DNA of 64,000 nucleotides, taken from contig NZ_FOEQ01000003.1 of NCBI RefSeq assembly GCF_900110655.1, positions 248,001-312,000 of the forward strand, written 5' to 3'. The translations under genes and the position numbers were made by a program. Source of the stretch: Pseudomonas soli. Lineage in GTDB: Bacteria; Pseudomonadota; Gammaproteobacteria; Pseudomonadales; Pseudomonadaceae. The notes below the pieces were generated by a model. That model was not told where the DNA came from. It saw nothing but the letters and a program-made list of their open reading frames with translations, and searched no databases. Below are positions 45,162 to 53,379 of the stretch, piece after piece. Positions within the stretch are counted from its first letter, which is position 1; each line of letters begins with the position of its first letter.

Positions 45162-46502
45162 TCAATCGAGCTTGAGCACCTTGGCCAGCACGATCTTCGG
45201 CCCTTTCATCTTCTTGATGATGATGCGCAGGCCTTCGACCTCCAGCACTTCCTCTTCCTCAGGGACGCGCTTGAGGGTCTCGTAGATCAGCCCGGCGAGG
45301 GTTTCAGCCTCGATGTGGTCCAGGTCGATACCCAGCAAACGCTCGACCTTGAACAGCGGCGTATCGCCGCGCACCAGCAGTTTGCCCGGCTGGTAGGCGA
45401 GGATGCCGCGCTCGGTCTTGCGGTGCTCGTCCTGGATATCGCCCACCAGCACTTCCAGCACGTCTTCCATGGTCAGGTAGCCGATCACCTTGCCGTCGGC
45501 TTCCTCGACCAGCACGAAGTGCGCGCCGCCCTTGCGGAACTGCTCCAGCAACTGGGCCAGTGGCATGTGCCGGGACACCCGCTCCAGCGGGCGGGCGAGG
45601 TCTGCAAGGTCGATGGTTTGCGGCAAGTGGTCGAGCTCTGCGAGCTCCAGCAGCAGGTCCTTGATGTGCAGCAGGCCGGTGAATTCTTCGCGCTCGGCGT
45701 CATACACCGGGTAGCGGCTGAACTTGTGACGGCGCAGCAGGGCGAGGATTTCCTTCAGCGGCGCATGGGCATCGATGCTGACCATGTCCTCGCGGGAGTT
45801 GGCCCAGTCGACCACCTCCAGCTCGCCCATCTCCACGGCCGAGGCCAGCACGCGCATACCCTGGTCGCTTGGGTCCTGGCCACGGCTGGAGTGCAGGATC
45901 AGCTTGAGCTCCTCGCGGCTGTAGTGATGCTCGTGGTGCGGCCCGGGCTCGCCTTGACCGGCGATGCGCAGGATAGTGTTGGCGCTGGCGTTGAGCAGGT
46001 AGATCGCCGGATACATCGCCCAGTAGAACAGGTACAGCGGCACGGCGGTCCACAGCGACAGCAGCTCTGGCTTACGGATCGCCCAGGACTTGGGTGCCAG
46101 CTCGCCGACAACGATGTGCAGGTAGGAGATCACGAAGAAGGCGACGAAGAACGAGATCGCCTTGACCAGCTCCGGGCTGTCCACGCCGACATAGGCTAGC
46201 AACGGCTCGAGCAGGTGGGCGAACGCTGGCTCGCCGACCCAGCCCAGGCCCAGGGAGGCGAGGGTGATGCCCAGTTGGCACGCCGAGAGATAGGCGTCGA
46301 GCTGGTTGTGCACCTTGCGCAGGATGCTGCCACGCCAGCCATGCAGCTCGGCGATGGACTCGACGCGGGTGGAGCGCAGCTTGACCATGGCGAACTCGGC
46401 GGCCACGAAGAAGCCGTTGAGCAGCACCAGGAACAAGGCGAAAAGGATCATGCCGAAATCGGCGAACAACGAGGTGAGGCTGATACCAGGGGAAGGGTCC
46501 AT
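45162..46502 (-). CDS. CNNM/CorC-type membrane protein with CBS pair
   Basis: 446 residues from MDPSPGISLTSLFADFG. The CNNM (DUF21) domain (about 15-200) has four membrane segments and FVAAEFAMVKLRSTRVE. A CBS pair (about 215-335, TREDMV-like VSIDAHAPLKEILALLRRHKFSRYPVYD) and a C-terminal CorC/HlyC domain (about 355-440, IQDEHRKTERG) follow. Relatives take part in Mg2+/Co2+ efflux or resistance; the old name haemolysin is misleading. It sits between Pho genes, but its promoter region overlaps the phoBR terminator and shows no Pho box. Confidence 0.9.
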   Translation of the reverse strand: MDPSPGISLTSLFADFGMILFALFLVLLNGFFVAAEFAMVKLRSTRVESIAELHGWRGSILRKVHNQLDAYLSACQLGITLASLGLGWVGEPAFAHLLEPLLAYVGVDSPELVKAISFFVAFFVISYLHIVVGELAPKSWAIRKPELLSLWTAVPLYLFYWAMYPAIYLLNASANTILRIAGQGEPGPHHEHHYSREELKLILHSSRGQDPSDQGMRVLASAVEMGELEVVDWANSREDMVSIDAHAPLKEILALLRRHKFSRYPVYDAEREEFTGLLHIKDLLLELAELDHLPQTIDLADLARPLERVSRHMPLAQLLEQFRKGGAHFVLVEEADGKVIGYLTMEDVLEVLVGDIQDEHRKTERGILAYQPGKLLVRGDTPLFKVERLLGIDLDHIEAETLAGLIYETLKRVPEEEEVLEVEGLRIIIKKMKGPKIVLAKVLKLD

Positions 46503-46538
46503 GATGGGGTTTTTACGGGGTCCGTCTTTGAAAGGGAG

Positions 46539-46565
46539 AAAAAAAGTGCCAGCGATGGCTGGCAC
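46539..46565 (-). terminator. Intrinsic terminator of phoBR
   Basis: On the minus strand: GTGCCAGC-CATC-GCTGGCAC followed by seven T residues. It lies 120 nt beyond the phoR stop and only about 40 nt before the corC-like start, so that gene needs a separate promoter or readthrough. Confidence 0.92.
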
Positions 46566-46617
46566 GGGGGATCCAATGTAGCGGCTGGCGCCGCAAAAGC
46601 AAAGGGGACGCTGACCG

Positions 46618-46682
46618 CATCGCGGGGCAAGCCCGCTCCCATGCCAGCAGAGGCAAGCGTGGGAGCGGGCTTGCCCCGCGCG
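46618..46682. repeat. Perfect inverted REP pair downstream of phoR
   Basis: CGCGGGGCAAGCCCGCTCCC (46620 onward) and its exact inverted copy GGGAGCGGGCTTGCCCCGCG ending near 46681, about 20 bp apart. Same family as the pair at 27462. It lies between the phoR stop and the phoBR terminator. Confidence 0.9.
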
Positions 46683-46685
46683 GGG

Positions 46686-47993
46686 TCATCCTCGATTTGT
46701 GACCAACTGCGCCGGCGCAAAGTGGCAGGTAAAGGTACTGCCATGCCCCGGCACGCTGCTGATTTCCAGGCGTGCGCGATGGCGCATCAGCACGTGCTTG
46801 ACGATCGCCAGGCCCAGCCCGGTGCCGCCGGTGTTGGAGGCGCGGCTGGAGTCGACGCGGTAGAAGCGTTCGGTCAGGCGTGGCAGGTGCTTGGCCTCGA
46901 TACCGACCCCCGAGTCCTGCACGCTGAGGTGCGCGCCCTGGTCGTCGGCCCACCAGCGAATGCGAATGGTGCCCTCATCCTGGGTGTACTTGACCGCGTT
47001 GAACACCAGGTTAGAGAACGCGCTGCGCAGCTCCGACTCGCTGCCCTTGAGGCGTATGCCAGGCGTTGCTTCCAGGCTGATCCGCTGGTTGCGCGGGCCG
47101 GACAGGGCCTGGGCGTCGTTCTTGATGGCGGTGAGCAGGGTGTCGACCAGCACCGGCTGGTTGTCCGAGGGATAATCGGTGGCTTCGAGCTTGGCCAACA
47201 GCAACAGGTCGTTGAGCAGCGTCTGCATGCGTGAGCCTTGCGCGCTCATCTGCTGCAAGGCACGGCTCCAGCGCGGGTTCACGTCCTCGACGTTGTCCAG
47301 CAGCGTCTCCAGGTAGCCGGTGATCACCGTCAGCGGCGTGCGCAGTTCGTGGGAGACGTTGGCGACGAAGTCCTTGCGCATCTGTTCCAGCTGGTGGATG
47401 CGGGTCACGTCGCGCACCAGCATCAGATGTTCGTTGTTGCCGTAGCGGGTAAGGTGCAGTTGCACGCGCAGGCGGTCGTTGATCGGCGACGGGATCTCCA
47501 GCGGTTCGGCGTAGTTCTCCGACTCGAAGTACTCCTTGAAGCGCGGGTGGCGCACCAGGTTGGTCACCGGCTGGCCGCCGTCCTGCGGGGTCTTGAAGCC
47601 CAGCAGGGTCTCGGCGGCGCGGTTCCACCACTCCAGGTTGCCGTCGCTGTCGAGCATGATCACCGCATCGCGCAGCGCGGCGGTGGACTCCTGGACCCGG
47701 TCGATCACTGCCTGCAGGCGGCCACGCACGCGCTGGTCGCGGCGCTGCAGGTGATAGATGCTGTCGAACACTTCGCCCCACAGGCCGTAGCCATCGGGTG
47801 GCGCCTCATCGGGTTGATGATTGCGCAGCCAGTCGTGCAGGCGCAGCAACTGCTTCAGTGTCCAGCCCAGGTAGAAGGCCAGGCCGATGGCCAGGCTCCA
47901 GCCATAGTACCCGCTGACCAGCCCGCCGATCAGGCAGACGGTGATCAGCAGGAGCATGTGGCGAATCAGGGTCGCGTGCCAGTTCTGGTTCAA
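46686..47993 (-). CDS. phoR: Phosphate regulon sensor histidine kinase PhoR
   Basis: 435 residues. Two N-terminal membrane segments (about 10-45) without a periplasmic sensor domain, a PAS domain (about 95-200), the dimerisation domain with phospho-acceptor His215 in VSHELRTP, and the HATPase domain (NAVKYTQDEG, DSGVGI, TGGTGLGLAIVKH). It phosphorylates PhoB when phosphate is low; input comes from PstSCAB-PhoU rather than direct binding. It lies 36 nt after phoB in the same operon. Confidence 0.97.
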   Translation of the reverse strand: MNQNWHATLIRHMLLLITVCLIGGLVSGYYGWSLAIGLAFYLGWTLKQLLRLHDWLRNHQPDEAPPDGYGLWGEVFDSIYHLQRRDQRVRGRLQAVIDRVQESTAALRDAVIMLDSDGNLEWWNRAAETLLGFKTPQDGGQPVTNLVRHPRFKEYFESENYAEPLEIPSPINDRLRVQLHLTRYGNNEHLMLVRDVTRIHQLEQMRKDFVANVSHELRTPLTVITGYLETLLDNVEDVNPRWSRALQQMSAQGSRMQTLLNDLLLLAKLEATDYPSDNQPVLVDTLLTAIKNDAQALSGPRNQRISLEATPGIRLKGSESELRSAFSNLVFNAVKYTQDEGTIRIRWWADDQGAHLSVQDSGVGIEAKHLPRLTERFYRVDSSRASNTGGTGLGLAIVKHVLMRHRARLEISSVPGHGSTFTCHFAPAQLVTNRG

Positions 47994-48029
47994 TTGACAG
48001 TCCTTGTACAGCGGGCGCTTGGGCTTCGA

Positions 48030-48719
48030 TCAGCTTTTGGTCGAGAAGCGATAGCCAGTGCCGCGGACGGTTTGTACCAGATTTTCGTAGGCTTCACCCA
48101 GTGCCTTGCGCAGGCGGCGGATGTGCACGTCGACGGTGCGCTCCTCGACATAGACGTTGCCGCCCCAGACCTGGTCGAGCAACTGGCCGCGGGTGTAGGC
48201 GCGCTCCTGGTGAGTCATGAAGAACTGCAGCAGGCGGTACTCGGTGGGGCCCATCTCGGCCGGCTTGCCGTCGATGGTCACGCGGTGGCTGATCGGGTCT
48301 AGCAGCAGGCCGCCGACTTCGATCGGCGCTTCGCTGTCGCTTGGGCCGGTGCGGCGCAGCACGGCCTTGAGGCGCGCCACCAGTTCACGGGGCGAGAACG
48401 GCTTGGTGATGTAGTCGTCGGCGCCGACTTCCAGGCCCTGGATCTTGTTGTCCTCTTCACCCTTGGCGGTGAGCATGATGATCGGGATGTCGCCGGTCAG
48501 CTCGTCGCGCTTGAGGCGGCGGGCCAGTTCGATGCCGGAGGTGCCCGGCAGCATCCAGTCGAGCAGGATCAGGTCCGGCTTGCGGTCGACGATGATGGCG
48601 TGGGCCTGTTGCGAGTTCTCGGCCTCGAGGCAGTCATAGCCGGCCATTTCCAATGCAACGGCGATCATCTCGCGGATAGGCGCTTCGTCGTCGACGATCA
48701 GAATGTTTCTGCCAACCAT
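48030..48719 (-). CDS. phoB: Phosphate regulon response regulator PhoB
   Basis: 229 residues from ATG 48719, with GGAGAGG upstream; a TTG two codons earlier is less likely. The receiver domain has D10/D11, phosphoacceptor D54 ([11 protein letters not shown]), T in IMLTAKGEE and K in [10 protein letters not shown]. The OmpR-type winged helix (about 130-229) has [17 protein letters not shown] and VRGTGYRFS. It binds the Pho boxes listed in this window, including its own. Confidence 0.97.
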   Translation of the reverse strand: MVGRNILIVDDEAPIREMIAVALEMAGYDCLEAENSQQAHAIIVDRKPDLILLDWMLPGTSGIELARRLKRDELTGDIPIIMLTAKGEEDNKIQGLEVGADDYITKPFSPRELVARLKAVLRRTGPSDSEAPIEVGGLLLDPISHRVTIDGKPAEMGPTEYRLLQFFMTHQERAYTRGQLLDQVWGGNVYVEERTVDVHIRRLRKALGEAYENLVQTVRGTGYRFSTKS

Positions 48720-48757
48720 GCTCAATTACCTCTCCCAGGAACGATGTCTTGGCCCGC

Positions 48758-48791
48758 ATTAGATAACGGAATTATTGCAGCTGTGTGACAG
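48758..48791 (-). promoter_or_regulatory. Pho box and promoter of phoBR
   Basis: On the minus strand CTGTCAC-ACAG-CTGCAAT (48791-48774), followed exactly 10 nt later by TCTAAT (48763-48758) as -10 element. It predicts autoactivation of phoBR by PhoB. The second half-site matches the consensus at five of seven positions. Confidence 0.75.
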
Positions 48792-48881
48792 GGCGTGGGC
48801 GGTTCTGGCGACATTGCGTGACTGGACTAGGCTAAAAGTGGCCGCGAACATTCAATCCACCCCTGAACAATGGTGATTCCA

Positions 48882-49253
48882 ATGACACGACATACGCTGA
48901 GCTGGATGGCCCTTTGCGCTGCGCTGGCAGTGCCGGGGGTGGCGTCGGCTCATCACGCCATGGAGAAGGATGGCATGTGGGTCGACCACGATGGCATGAC
49001 GCTGTACACCTTTGACAAGGACGCTGGTGGCAAGTCCATGTGCAATGGCGAGTGCGCCAAGAACTGGCCGCCGTTGATGGTGAAGAAGGACGACGAGGCG
49101 CCGAAGGACAAGTGGACTCACGTCACCCGCGACGATGGCTCGATGCAGTGGGCCTATGACGGCAAGCCGCTGTACACCTTCGTCAAGGACAAGAAGGCCG
49201 GGGATACCACCGGTGATGGCATGAAGGATGTCTGGCACGTCGCCAAGCCTTGA
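48882..49253 (+). CDS. COG4315-type secreted protein (YxFxxD repeat)
   Basis: 123 residues with a signal peptide (cleavage near residue 23, GVASA). Two repeats of the family follow: GMTLYTFDKDAGGKSMCNGE with CAKNWPPL, and GKPLYTFVKDKKAGDTTGDG. COG4315 proteins are periplasmic or lipid-anchored; no lipobox cysteine is seen here. Function is unknown. The two cysteines could form a disulphide. Confidence 0.85.
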   Translation: MTRHTLSWMALCAALAVPGVASAHHAMEKDGMWVDHDGMTLYTFDKDAGGKSMCNGECAKNWPPLMVKKDDEAPKDKWTHVTRDDGSMQWAYDGKPLYTFVKDKKAGDTTGDGMKDVWHVAKP

Positions 49254-49307
49254 TGCACCTGGCGTGGGAGCGCCGCACCGCCGCTCCCACCATTGGCCTG
49301 CGCAATG

Positions 49308-50198
49308 TCAGCGCAGCGCGTAGTCCAGCACCACACCAATGAAGATCAACAACCCCGCCCAGTGGTTGTGCAGGAACGCCTTGAAGCACGACTCGCGGTC
49401 CAGCTTGCGCGTCGACCAGAACTCCCAGGCGAAGCATATCGCCGCCGCCAGCAGCCCCAGGTGGAACCAGCCGCCCAGCTCGAAGCGGTTGCCCGCCAGG
49501 AGCAGGCAGCCCAGCGACAGCAGCTGCAGGCTCAGGATGATCACCCGGTCGGCCTCGCCGAAGAGGATGGCGGTGGATTTCACGCCGATCTTCAGGTCGT
49601 CGTCACGGTCGACCATGGCGTAGTAGGTGTCATACCCCACCGTCCACAGCAGGTTGGCGATGTACAGCAGCCAGGCGCTGGCCGGCAGCTCGCCACCCGC
49701 GGCGGTGAAAGCCATCGGGATACCCCAGGAATACGCCGCGCCCAGCACCACCTGCGGGTAGTAGGTGTAGCGCTTCATGAACGGGTAGCAGAAGGCCAGG
49801 GCGACCGCGCCGAACGACAGCCAAACCGTGGTGGCGTTGGTGCACAGCACCAGCAGGAAGCTCACTCCCACCAGCAGGGCGAACAGCACCAGCGCTTCGC
49901 GGGGCTTCACCCGGCCGCTGGCCAGTGGCCGGTCGGCGGTGCGCTTGACGTGGCCGTCCACCTTGCGGTCGGCGAAATCGTTGATGCAGCAGCCGGCGGC
50001 ACGCATCAGCACCACGCCGAGGCCGAAGATCAGAACGTTGGCCAGGGTCGGCGAGCCGTTGCCGGCAATCCACACCGCCGACAGCGTCGGCCACAGCAGC
50101 AGGTAGATGCCGATGGGGCGGTCCATGCGGCTCAGCTGGACAAAGTCCCAGGCGCGCGGGTGCAGGCGGTTGAGAGACTTGAGCAGTTGCATGTACAT
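49308..50198 (-). CDS. ubiA: 4-hydroxybenzoate polyprenyltransferase
   Basis: 296 residues with about eight membrane segments. The prenyl-diphosphate/Mg2+ motifs are [20 protein letters not shown] (NDxxDxxxD, about 73-81) and [20 protein letters not shown] (DxxxD). It attaches the polyprenyl tail to 4-hydroxybenzoate, the second step of ubiquinone synthesis, in the inner membrane. Its ATG overlaps the ubiC stop by one base (TGATG), indicating coupling. Confidence 0.96.
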   Translation of the reverse strand: MYMQLLKSLNRLHPRAWDFVQLSRMDRPIGIYLLLWPTLSAVWIAGNGSPTLANVLIFGLGVVLMRAAGCCINDFADRKVDGHVKRTADRPLASGRVKPREALVLFALLVGVSFLLVLCTNATTVWLSFGAVALAFCYPFMKRYTYYPQVVLGAAYSWGIPMAFTAAGGELPASAWLLYIANLLWTVGYDTYYAMVDRDDDLKIGVKSTAILFGEADRVIILSLQLLSLGCLLLAGNRFELGGWFHLGLLAAAICFAWEFWSTRKLDRESCFKAFLHNHWAGLLIFIGVVLDYALR

Positions 50199-50755
50199 CA
50201 GCGGTTTTCCTCCGTGGCCGCGTGCCACAGGGCGGGCAGGAACACCTCGGCCACCAGCAGGTCGAGGCCGGCGCGTTCGAAGCGCGAGCGCCTTCCCCAC
50301 AGCCCGGAGCTGGTGACCTCTACGGGCAGCCAGTCCTGTGGATAACTGCACACTTCGATAGGGTGGCGGACGAACGCCTGGTCGCAGAACAGTAGCTCGC
50401 CCAGCGAGCGGCTGCCCAGGGTCTCCAGGTCGAGCCCCCCGCGCTCCAGCGCTGTGCGGCTGGCGACGCTGCGGGCGAATACCCACGGCTGGCCATGGCC
50501 GCGCAGGTAGACCTCGCGCACCCAGCCCTGCGCGCCAGGCCGCAGGCCCAACGCGGCGCATTCATCGTCACGTAGTGGCTGCCAGCCCTCGAACAAAGGG
50601 GTGACGCTGAAGTGGTCATGGGAAAGACCGGTCAGGCGACGGGTCAGGGAGCCTTCGTCGAACAACCAGTCCAGGGTCGGCTGGTCGGGCAGGGGCGCCA
50701 GTTGCGGATACGCCAGCCACGCGACAGCGGCTGCTTGCGGGGTTTCGTACGGCAC
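50198..50755 (-). CDS. ubiC: Chorismate pyruvate-lyase
   Basis: 185 residues if started at GTG 50755 ([19 protein letters not shown]); the frame is open to 50914 but the family starts here. No good ribosome-binding site precedes the GTG, so translation may be inefficient. It splits chorismate into 4-hydroxybenzoate and pyruvate, supplying UbiA. Typical parts: [11 protein letters not shown] (about 27-37), [18 protein letters not shown] and LGELLF. A DnaA-box nonamer lies at 50337-50345. Confidence 0.92.
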   Translation of the reverse strand: MPYETPQAAAVAWLAYPQLAPLPDQPTLDWLFDEGSLTRRLTGLSHDHFSVTPLFEGWQPLRDDECAALGLRPGAQGWVREVYLRGHGQPWVFARSVASRTALERGGLDLETLGSRSLGELLFCDQAFVRHPIEVCSYPQDWLPVEVTSSGLWGRRSRFERAGLDLLVAEVFLPALWHAATEENR

Positions 50756-50948
50756 GTCGGTATGCTTGATACAGGCCAGAGAGGCGGCGAGCTTAGCATG
50801 ATTGCCGTCCTGGCTTGCATACTGCCAGCAGGCCCAGTACAAAAGCCGACCAGAGATTGCACGGTGGTCACTTGCAGGCGCGGGCGTGCCCCACGACCCG
50901 GTCACCAGTTGCAACGCACCAATGAGCCTGACCGAGGAACAGCATCCG

Positions 50949-51116
50949 ATGAAGAAGTGGCAATGTATTGTCTGTGGCTTGATCTACGACGAAGCCGATG
51001 GTTGGCCGGACGACGGCATCGCCCCCGGCACCCGCTGGGAAGACGTGCCGGAAGACTGGCTGTGCCCTGATTGTGGCGTAGGCAAGAGTGACTTCGAAAT
51101 GATCGCCATTGGCTGA
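50949..51116 (+). CDS. rubA: Rubredoxin
   Basis: 55 residues, complete. Two CxxC iron ligands: [19 protein letters not shown] and [13 protein letters not shown]. It carries one electron on an Fe(Cys)4 centre in the cytoplasm. It is 33 nt upstream of its reductase. In pseudomonads such rubredoxins serve alkane hydroxylases or detoxification of oxygen species; no alkB is nearby. Confidence 0.96.
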   Translation: MKKWQCIVCGLIYDEADGWPDDGIAPGTRWEDVPEDWLCPDCGVGKSDFEMIAIG

Positions 51117-51149
51117 TCGCAACCCTGGCTTGAACAAGGAACGCACGAC

Positions 51150-52298
51150 ATGACGTCCCCCGTGGTGATCATTGGTACCGGCCTTGCCGGTTACAACCTG
51201 GCGCGAGAGTTTCGCAAGCTGGACGGCGACACGCCGCTGCTGCTGATCACCGCCGACGACGGTCGCTCCTATTCCAAGCCGATGCTGTCCACCGGCTTTG
51301 CCAAGCAGAAGGACGCCGACGGCCTGTGCATGGCCGAACCGGGCGCCATGGCCGAGCAGCTCAAGGCCGAGATCCGCACCCATACCCGCATCAGCGGTAT
51401 CGACCCCGGCCACAAGCGCCTGTGGATCGGCGAGGAAGCGGTGGAATACCGCGACCTGGTACTGGCCTGGGGTGCGCAGACTGTGCAGGTGCCCGTGGAA
51501 GGCGATGCGGGCGAGCTGGTCTTCCCGATCAACGACCTTGAGGACTACGCACGATTTCGTGTCGCCGCCGCAGGCAAGCAACGGGTGCTGATCCTCGGCG
51601 CCGGCCTGATCGGCTGCGAATTCGCCAACGACCTCACCTTGGGCGGCCTGCAGTGCGAGGTCGTGGCGCCGTGCGAACAGGTCATGCCGACCTTGCTGCA
51701 CCCGGCGGCGGCCGCTGCCGTGCAGGCAGGCCTTGAAGGGTTGGGCGTGCGTTTCCATCTCGGCCCGGTGCTGACCCGCCTGCAACGTTTTGGGGAGGCT
51801 GTGGAGGCGCACTTGTCCGACGGCAGCGTCATCCCTTGCGACCTGGTGGTGTCTGCGATCGGCCTGCGGCCGCGCACCGACCTGGCGGCGGCAGCGGGCC
51901 TGCAGGTCAACCGCGGGGTGGTGGTGGATCGCCAGCTGCGCACCTCTCACGCCAACATCTTCGCCCTGGGCGACTGCGCCGAGGTCGATGGTATCAACCT
52001 GCTTTACGTCATGCCCTTGATGACCTGCGCCCGCGCCCTGGCCCAGACCTTGGCCGGCAACCCGACCGCAGTGGCCTATGGCCCGATGCCGGTCACCGTG
52101 AAGACGCCGGCCTGCCCGCTGGTGGTGTCCCCGGTGCCGGCAGGCTACGAGGGCACTTGGGTGGTGGAAGGCAGCGGTGGCGACCTGAAAGTGCTCTGCC
52201 ATGGCTCCGATGGCCAACTGCTGGGCTACGCCCTGACCGGCGGCGCGGTCATGGAGAAACTGGCGTTGAATCGCCAGTTGCCACCCTTGATGGCGTAA
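51150..52298 (+). CDS. Rubredoxin-NAD(+) reductase
   Basis: 382 residues. Two Rossmann motifs, [17 protein letters not shown] (FAD, about 7-23) and [13 protein letters not shown] (NAD, about 148-160), and the FAD-closing motif [10 protein letters not shown] (about 271-280). It moves electrons from NADH to rubredoxin. AAGGAA precedes the ATG. A C-terminal rubredoxin-binding domain (about 320-382) is present. Confidence 0.95.
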   Translation: MTSPVVIIGTGLAGYNLAREFRKLDGDTPLLLITADDGRSYSKPMLSTGFAKQKDADGLCMAEPGAMAEQLKAEIRTHTRISGIDPGHKRLWIGEEAVEYRDLVLAWGAQTVQVPVEGDAGELVFPINDLEDYARFRVAAAGKQRVLILGAGLIGCEFANDLTLGGLQCEVVAPCEQVMPTLLHPAAAAAVQAGLEGLGVRFHLGPVLTRLQRFGEAVEAHLSDGSVIPCDLVVSAIGLRPRTDLAAAAGLQVNRGVVVDRQLRTSHANIFALGDCAEVDGINLLYVMPLMTCARALAQTLAGNPTAVAYGPMPVTVKTPACPLVVSPVPAGYEGTWVVEGSGGDLKVLCHGSDGQLLGYALTGGAVMEKLALNRQLPPLMA

Positions 52299-52397
52299 AT
52301 GGCGGGCGTTCTGTCGTAATTATCCTGTTCTTGCCACGACAATGGCCGCCCAGATACTGGCGCGGCCCCGGTCGGCGTGCCATCCTCACTGGCGTCT

Positions 52398-52419
52398 ACC
52401 GCAGCCTAGAGCCTGCGGT
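52398..52419 (+). other. Hairpin in the hup leader
   Basis: ACCGCAG-N8-CTGCGGT in the 188-bp region between the rubredoxin reductase and hup genes, followed by CCTTGAACG. Could be a weak terminator of rubAB or a structured leader of hup mRNA. Confidence 0.45.
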
Positions 52420-52486
52420 GCCTTGAACGCTGCTTCCTTCGGCAGCACGGCATAACAACAAGAAATCCCGTCAAAGAGGCTTCACT

Positions 52487-52783
52487 ATGCGTAAACCAGA
52501 ACTCGCCGCCGTCATCGCCGAAAAGGCCGACCTGACCAAGGAAAAGGCCAATATTGTCCTGAACGCGATTCTCGACAGCATCACCGGCGCACTCGACAAG
52601 GACACCGTCACCCTGGTCGGCTTCGGCACCTTCGAAAAACGCCACCGCGGCGCTCGCACCGGCAAGAACCCGCAGACCGGCGAGCCGGTTAAGATCAAGG
52701 CCAGCAACACTGTCGCCTTCAAACCGGGCAAGGGCCTGCGTGACAGCGTCAACGCACCGGCCAAGCCTGCCAAGAAAAAGTGA
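52487..52783 (+). CDS. hupA: HU family DNA-binding protein
   Basis: 98 residues. The bacterial DNA-binding signature is GFGTFEKRHRGARTGKNPQTG (about 46-66), with the intercalating proline in NPQTGEP. The lysine-rich tail AKPAKKK extends beyond the usual 90 residues. HU compacts and bends DNA as a dimer. The HupA name is from memory of P. putida, which has several paralogues, so the symbol is tentative. Confidence 0.92.
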   Translation: MRKPELAAVIAEKADLTKEKANIVLNAILDSITGALDKDTVTLVGFGTFEKRHRGARTGKNPQTGEPVKIKASNTVAFKPGKGLRDSVNAPAKPAKKK

Positions 52784-52799
52784 TCGACAAGCCATCGAG

Positions 52800-52828
52800 A
52801 CGGGCGCCTTAAGGCGCCCGTTGTGTTT
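52800..52828 (+). terminator. Intrinsic terminator of hup
   Basis: ACGGGCGCC-TTAA-GGCGCCCGT followed by TGTGTTT, 16 nt after the stop. Confidence 0.9.
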
Positions 52829-52916
52829 CTGGTAAGCAAATGCGGCGAACTTGCATAAACAGGGCGATAAACGGATAAACTGCGCGACTCAGTCATTTTT
52901 CACTCGAGGCGCGTTG

Positions 52917-53291
52917 ATGAAGTTTCGTTTTCTTCTCTGGGCCATGGGCTTGCTGATGGCCAAGGCCAGCCGCAACAACCCGGCGTTCCAGCAGCAGCTG
53001 CAGGACAAGGACCTGGTCTTCCAGATGCAGACGCTCGACGGCAAGGTTGCCCGGCACTTCATCGTCAAGGACCTGCGCATCAGCAGCAAGGGCGGCCTGC
53101 ACCCGCAGCCGGCGTTCGCCATTGCCTTCAAGGATGCCGCGTACGGCTTTGCCACGCTGCAAGCCGGTAACAAGCAGCTGGCTTTCATGCAGGGGATTCA
53201 GGAGAAGAACATCCAGATCAAGGGCAATCCGGCGCTGGTGATCTGGTTTCAGGGCTTGATGAAGTACCTGAAACCGAAGAAGAAAGCGTAG
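52917..53291 (+). CDS. Hypothetical protein, SCP2-like
   Basis: 124 residues from MKFRFLLWAMGLLMAKA, a hydrophobic N-terminus that could be a membrane anchor or an uncleaved signal. The rest (FVFQ-like LVFQMQTLDGKVARHFIVKD, AFAIAFKDAAYGFATLQAG, FMQGIQEKNIQIKGNPALVIWF) recalls the SCP2 sterol/lipid-binding fold. This is tentative. Old annotations as helicase are not supported by any motif. It is rich in Lys at the end. Confidence 0.7.
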   Translation: MKFRFLLWAMGLLMAKASRNNPAFQQQLQDKDLVFQMQTLDGKVARHFIVKDLRISSKGGLHPQPAFAIAFKDAAYGFATLQAGNKQLAFMQGIQEKNIQIKGNPALVIWFQGLMKYLKPKKKA

Positions 53292-53372
53292 TAGCGGCTT
53301 TAGCCGCGATGCAGGCACCGCGGTTTCTGGCACCCGCTTCGCGGGTGATCGCGGCTGAAGCCGCTCCTACGG
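53287..53372. repeat. Inverted REP pair of a second family
   Basis: GTAGCGGCTTTAGCCGCGAT and the inverted partner ATCGCGGCTGAAGCCGCT with CCTAC at the outside end. The central part carries ACCCGCTTCGCGGGT. This is the TAGGAGCGGCTTCAGCCGCGA type of P. putida and differs from the GGGAGCGGGCTTGCCCCGCG type elsewhere in the window. Confidence 0.85.
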
Positions 53373-53379
53373 GGCGGCC

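Noticed and set aside
49255..49300. REP-like GTGGGAGCG/CGCTCCCAC pair after the COG4315 gene
   Set aside because: The core between the arms does not match either REP family in this window; too decayed to call with confidence.
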